From the NCBI GenBank assembly GCA_964019155.1, contig OZ025244.1, positions 26,624,964 to 26,688,963 of the forward strand: 64,000 bases of DNA. Direction: 5' to 3'. The position numbers and the translations under genes were made by a program. The notes below the pieces were generated by a model. It saw only the letters and a program-made list of their open reading frames with translations. It ran no database searches and was not told the origin of the DNA. Positions 58,777 to 64,000 of the stretch are shown here, one piece after another (the first letter of the stretch is position 1; the number at the start of each line of letters is the position of its first letter). Origin of the DNA: Osedax fenrisi. Taxonomy: Eukaryota > Annelida > Polychaeta > Sabellida > Siboglinidae.

Positions 58777-61700
58777 GTTTAATTTATTAAACATTTGCAC
58801 AGTTATTAATATTATATAAATATAGAGAATACATATTTTATTAGTGATGTTATTTTATTACCTTATGGAATATGTTATATATTATCGATATGATATTAAT
58901 GAAAAATATATTCTCAGAATAATTCTGCGTTTATAAATATTCGAAAATAAATATAAATGAGTAGAATTAATTAATTCGTATAATGACACATATTAAAAAC
59001 CTCATGTATGATTATTAAAATGTTAAAATATACGTATTTTCAGTTTTAAACTTTTAGCGATATTACAATTATCGCTATGTACTTACGCGATATTGTAATT
59101 TTATAATACATTTTTGTAATATTTATTTTAATTTTTTTTTCATACTTGTTACAATATTATGACATATCGTAATGTTTCTTAATGTATTTAATGATATACC
59201 TATGGATAATATATACGAAAGATATTTATTTTAAAAATATATATTTTATTTGTTTTTAAATTTTAAATTAAATTTATTTGTATGTGTTAATTACTACTAT
59301 TTCATATCTAATAGATAATCTATCTACATAATATAATTCGTTTAAAATACTTATATTAAATATTATTTTTAATATAAATCATATAAATTATATTACAAAT
59401 AATATGGTTTAATTTAAAAGATAAATATTTAAATCACACGAAATAAAAGTGTTAGGCTATACATGTCGGGCGGCACATACTAATTTGTAAACACTCATGA
59501 GGTGAGTGTATCCATATTTCTAGAGTTAATATGGGCGTTCTAGAATATGTCACTCAAATACAATGTACTCTATTGCATATGTCATATGATATTATAATAT
59601 TTAACTTATAACACTTCTGAATATAATTCAGCTAAAAAAAACAGAATAATAAAACAAAAGAAATCAAACAACCGTAAGATATCAATCCGCAAATTTATAT
59701 ATTACATATAAATATTTTTGCCTAGTTTCATGCATATTGAACTCTTGAAATAATCAGCTGTCAATGTCAACCGATACACCCGCCTCACGAGTGTTTACTA
59801 GTTATTGTGTTCCGCCCGACATGATTCCCCATAGTATACACTGTATTTATAACATACAATGATAGAATGATTTTGAAACTAGTTTAATTTAAAGCTTAAT
59901 TTTAAATATGTATATATTCAGATATATATTCAGATTCAGCCGATAAGGGAAACACAATATTATTATTAGTATATAATTATTAAATTAATCAAATAATATT
60001 AATTTGAATGAATATAACTACTAATTATTATTTAATATAAGTTTCAATCGACTTACATTCATTTGGGCTAATAGACTTGTATTCCTCATGTATGACACAA
60101 TAATTATAAGAGTGTTTTAATAACAATAGTAATATTGAAAATTAATTATTATTTTCATTAAACATTTTCTGAAGGACCGTGCAAGTACGCCTATGTCATC
60201 TCTTGTATACACTTCCTGATATTTATATTTAACACTGATTTAATTATTTTATATATTTATATTTGAATGATTAAATGGAATTGTTCTTGTATTCGAGTAT
60301 TCTATTTCGTGTATTTTGTCATGATAAATACATTTTTATATAAAATATTTAATTAATAATTAAATAGATAATTTGTTTTTACATAATTCAATTAATTTTA
60401 GTAAATATATGAAGTATGACATTATATTTATAAATAACTAATATTTTTTTTAATATTTTCTAATTTATACAAGATATGAATAAGGTTTTATTTACAATAA
60501 TTATAATTTATTACATTGAAAAGAAAAATATATTTAATGAATAACATACATTTGAATGATTAATGAAATATTAAATGATTTGATAAGTTTATTTCAATGA
60601 ATTGCAAACAAACTCAGTATTAATTTAATATAAATAATTAATAATATTATTATTTAATAAATATTAATTAACAAGTAATTATGTTAAATTTGGTGATGTT
60701 TAACTTTTTTTTTAACTAATATATTTCACCTATCCACAACATTAATGCACATAGAAACTAACCACCTACTCTCTTACTCTTTAGACTTTGGAACTTGGAG
60801 ATATCAGTGGGCAACTTTTGATTAGCGGAGGTACTAATTGGGATCTTACTGGACGAAAATGTCTACCTAAAGATGGTTTGTATGTGACATTGTACACGTA
60901 ATATGTCTACTTATTTGTATTATGTATATATATATATATATATATAAAGATTAATAATATATTCATCTGTACTAATTTAAATATAATACAATTTATTTTT
61001 TATTAATAATAAATATAATACTATTCTAATAAGTCATAATATATTTATTTTATAAATATTATTTATATATTACATTTTCTAGGCAAAATAATATTTTAAC
61101 CCTTTGGTTATGCATTATTTTAATGTATTTCAAACAAATCTATTATTGTATACATTATTTAAATAATATACAGTATTTTTTTTATTAAATTCTATATATA
61201 TATTCAATGTAATAAGTAATTTGTTTTGTGTAAATATCATACTTATATATATTTATTAAGAATTTATATAAACAATAAAGATAATATATATATATTAATA
61301 TTTTATATAAATAAATATATTAAATGAAAATCTTTAATAAAATTATTGTTTCATGGCTATTTATTTGTTATACATAATATTTATTCTATATATTTATATT
61401 AAATTAATAACACATCCTCCTTCACAGTAAAGAGTGTCGGAGGCAGAAATCTATGGGGAGCAAACAGAGTCACTCAGTTCATCAATAAACGTGTGTCGAA
61501 AGTAATCTCTGGTTGTTGTGCCTGCCACAGTCTTGTCATCACTACCGATGGCAAAATATATTCTTGGGGTGAGTAACAGAGTAGTAGTTGTGGTGTGATA
61601 GTTGTAGTGGAGTTAGTGGTAGTGGTATTAGTAGTTGTGGTGGTGATAGTGGAGGTAGAGTTAGTGGTAGTCGTATTAGTACAATAATATAGAGTAAATG

Positions 61701-62615
61701 ATTAACTAAAATAAATTATAATAATTGTTTGTTTATTAAATGTCTATAATCTACACTATATTATTATTATTATCAGATTTAGGCAATGCCAGGGTAATTA
61801 TAGAAGCAATGTTGCTTATCGAGACAATTACCCCTTTATTAACATGATAAGTTTCATTATAGATAAGAATAATAAATAACTAATAATGTTATAATAATAT
61901 CACTTCATATACATTTATATCTATTATATTACATGACTATCACACGCTGACCAGGCCGCAATACCAATGCTCAACTGGGACACGGAGATTGTCAAAGACT
62001 AGATGAACCCACTCTGATTAAAGGGCTCTCTGACCACAAGATAGTGGACGCAGCTTGTGGCCGCAATCATACCCTCGTTCTTACAGGTATACTGCCATTC
62101 CATACATTCACTGTTGTAGCCCCCGCTAGGCTGTACAATGGAGAAGTCAGCTTATGTTTCTGATTATTCCAATATTTTATCATAAATTGTAATATTCTCA
62201 TTATTTAAAAATTCCATAAAATAATTAATATAATATATATTTATGCAATTATATTTTGTAAAAATTTTAATTATTTCATGACATTTTAATTTTGAAGAAA
62301 AAATTTGTCCTATCTAATTATATTTAAATTTAAAGACCGTGAATCCCCTTAACGAATATTACGATTATTTTAAATATCACTATTTTCCTATATATTTATA
62401 TATACATTTCTATATATATAGAACAAAATTCATGCCATTAATTAATAATATAATATTAGTATCATAAGTATTTCATTAATGTTTTTTATATTATAAATAT
62501 TAAAATATATTACAAATATTAAAATATATTACAAATATTAAAATTATTTTATGATAAATATCTGTTGATTATATTAATACTATTTAAATTTATTAATAAG
62601 TTTGCAGTCATATAA

Positions 62616-62657
<42 letters not shown>

Positions 62658-63991
62658 CCTTACATGGTTCACCTTATCTAATTATGTATGATAAACAGCT
62701 TCATATTGTCATATGTCCAATAGTACCACTATTATATTACACATATAAATCATGCCATCACTACTGTATACCATGGTTATACATTAAAGCATGTCCTATA
62801 TGTGATTCACAGTGTATGATCTCTTTATAATGGACATATGTTTGAGGTGAAACAGACTGTATGTATATTATTCATTGTATATTATTCATTGTCTATTACC
62901 AGTTTATAGACAATATAACTTTATATATATATATAGAGTATGTTCAAGCCTAATGACTAGTTATGTTTTTACATGTAAAATATTGTAATTAATATTTATT
63001 CATTTTATTTTATGTAGAAATTGAATTTTTCTAAATTTGCTTTTTTTTCTTTCTTTAATATTAATATTTTATAAATGATACTAATATAATATATTGAAAA
63101 CACATATTTTAAATATAGAAGTATATTTTAAATAAATGGTAAATATTAATAAATAAATTATAAAGATATCTTCAAGCAATCCAATACCGTATTCCATTAG
63201 TTGGGGTAGTTGTTGGCTATATGTTACTGTGCTAGTTGACACAAAGAACATTATTTAAAAACATATATTTATCTATATTTATATTTACATGGTGTATAAG
63301 ATAATTAAATATATATAAGGAAGATAATATTTTTAAATAAACTATTTAGGAAAATATTATTTATTTTGCATATTTTGCAAAGCTTTAAATTAATGAAATG
63401 AATGATGAATAGTTAAATAGACATTTTATGTTATGATATTGTCTTTTTTATATTATTTAATTTATTAATCTATATTTTTAATTTATAAGATAAGTATAAT
63501 ATATTTTGATAAAATTGATTCTATTTATTCAACCATTTTGAGTCAAGTTATAATTTAACAATACTAATAATAATATTATAACCAATACTATAATCTATCA
63601 TTAAATATATTCATAATTCTTATATTAGTCTTAATTCAAAATATTCTGTAGATTTGATAAACAACACACAGCATTATATTTTATTACCATTCTTTTCAAT
63701 ATATAAATACTCTTATACAATTTATATATAAAACTAGTATACTGTATTCAACCTGTTATCTATGTGGACATGTATGTTATGTATATGAAATATATGAGTT
63801 GTATGAGATATATGTGCAATAATGTATTTGAGTGTCTATAACATGAACATGATCATGTGATATTCACAATGTAATTGTCCACAGAAAAGGGGCACGTGTA
63901 CGGATTTGGTGACAACAAGATGGGGCAACTAGGGTTAGGGCATCAAACCCCCACCATCAGCAAACCCACCAGGATCAACTACTATACTAAG
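58558..63991 (+). CDS. RCC2: RCC2 / TD-60 (RCC1-repeat protein), 5' part; truncated by window end
   Basis: A seven-bladed RCC1-type beta-propeller protein which, in animals, is associated with the centromere/midzone and small GTPases. Exons: 58558-58776 (3' border uncertain), 60785-60875, 61428-61568, 61955-62086, 63885-63991 (donor AAG|GTTGGT), about 230 residues. It opens PPKKRKSN with a Lys-rich, then acidic segment (SDEDDDF), as in RCC2. Then GQLLISGGTNWDLTGRK, NLWGANRV, CCACHSLVITTDGKIYSWG, NAQLGHGDCQRLDEPTLIKG, AACGRNHTLVLT and VYGFGDNKMGQLGLGHQT align in order with human RCC2 blades, including the RCC2-specific TNWDLxGRK block that separates it from RCC1. Phases of exons 2-5 agree. Remaining blades lie beyond 64,000. 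Confidence 0.93.
58783..59455 (+). other. RCC2 intron 1, AT-rich part
   Basis: Nothing seen. The rest of the intron continues after the MITE to 60,784. Confidence 0.6.
59462..59823. mobile_element. 362-bp MITE in RCC2 intron 1
   Basis: Terminal inverted repeats of about 45-50 bp start CATGTCGGGCGG and include GTAAACACTC and GGGTGTATC/GAGTGTATC on the two arms. No target duplication was found. Confidence 0.85.
59824..60784 (+). other. RCC2 intron 1, 3' part
   Basis: AT-rich, ending in a CTCTTACTCTTTAG acceptor. Nothing else seen. Confidence 0.65.
60785..60875 (+). CDS. RCC2 exon 2
   Basis: CTTTAG|ACT acceptor, GATG|GTTTGT donor; 91 bp, phase 0 to 1. Encodes GQLLISGGTNWDLTGRK. Confidence 0.93.
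61428..61568 (+). CDS. RCC2 exon 3
   Basis: TTCACAG|TAAAG acceptor, TGGG|GTGAGT donor; 141 bp, phase 1 to 1. Encodes RNLWGANRV and SLVITTDGKIYSWG. Confidence 0.95.
61570..61685. repeat. degenerate (TAGTGG/TTGTGG)n repeat at RCC2 intron 3 start
   Basis: GTAGTAGTTGTGGTG, AGTGGTAGTGGTATTAG and related units, G-rich on + in AT-rich surroundings, starting directly after the donor. Confidence 0.85.
61757..61840. repeat. short interspersed repeat, family B, copy 2
   Basis: (TTA)n, then TCAGATTTAGGCAATGCCAG and GGTAATTATAGAAG, matching 55,755-55,835. Confidence 0.75.
61955..62086 (+). CDS. RCC2 exon 4
   Basis: GACCAG|GCCG acceptor, ACAG|GTATAC donor; 132 bp, phase 1 to 1. Encodes NAQLGHGDCQRLDEPTLI and AACGRNHTLVLT, a full RCC1-type repeat. 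Confidence 0.96.
62087..63884 (+). other. RCC2 intron 4
   Basis: AT-rich with (AT)n at 62,620-62,653. No gene seen. Confidence 0.7.
63885..63991 (+). CDS. RCC2 exon 5 (near window end)
   Basis: TCCACAG|AAAAG acceptor; encodes VYGFGDNKMGQLGLGHQTPT; possible donor AAG|GTTGGT at 63,991/63,992. The frame is still open to 64,000, so the exon could continue. Confidence 0.88.
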
Positions 63992-64000
63992 GTTGGTAAC

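Overview
This window is nuclear DNA from an animal. The genes have introns with GT/AG borders, one encodes a Snail-type zinc-finger repressor (a metazoan family), and most of the rest is AT-rich intergenic or intronic sequence with (AT)n microsatellites, LINE remnants, a tRNA-derived SINE family, cut-and-paste transposons and MITEs. I cannot place it to phylum from sequence alone.

Four genes can be supported. (1) A Snail-family gene on + (about 3.8-5.5 kb, perhaps with an upstream exon near 2.2-2.3 kb) encodes five zinc fingers. (2) A small intronless gene on - (28,869-29,174) looks like barrier-to-autointegration factor (BAF/BANF). (3) A complete glycerol kinase gene on - runs from 58,233 down to 36,300. 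I resolve 14 exons whose phases all fit; together they give 2,061 coding bases, or 686 residues, with a long low-complexity C-terminal tail after the kinase fold. (4) An RCC2 (TD-60) gene on + starts at 58,558 and leaves the window at its right end; five exons are visible. Genes 3 and 4 are head-to-head, 324 bp apart, and probably share a promoter region.

Layout: 1-16 kb holds Snail followed by repeats, several perfect palindromes, two pairs of DNA-transposon copies (one family at TA, one at TTAA) and two GC-richer islands with bZIP-type sites. 16-34 kb is a transposon graveyard: a decayed hAT transposase, GATA-rich arrays, an R2-type LINE with one in-frame stop, three further endonuclease/RT LINEs including a nested pair, and a fold-back element inserted in one LINE with a 10-bp target duplication. 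34-36 kb is featureless. 36-58 kb is glycerol kinase; its introns contain a 1.56-kb hAT-like element with an 8-bp duplication, MITEs, minisatellites and SINEs. 58-64 kb is the 5' part of RCC2.

No operon-like logic is expected. The only functional pairing the sequence supports is the glycerol kinase/RCC2 divergent promoter. Exon boundaries were derived by hand from reading-frame continuity, GT/AG sites and family similarity; transcript data were not available.
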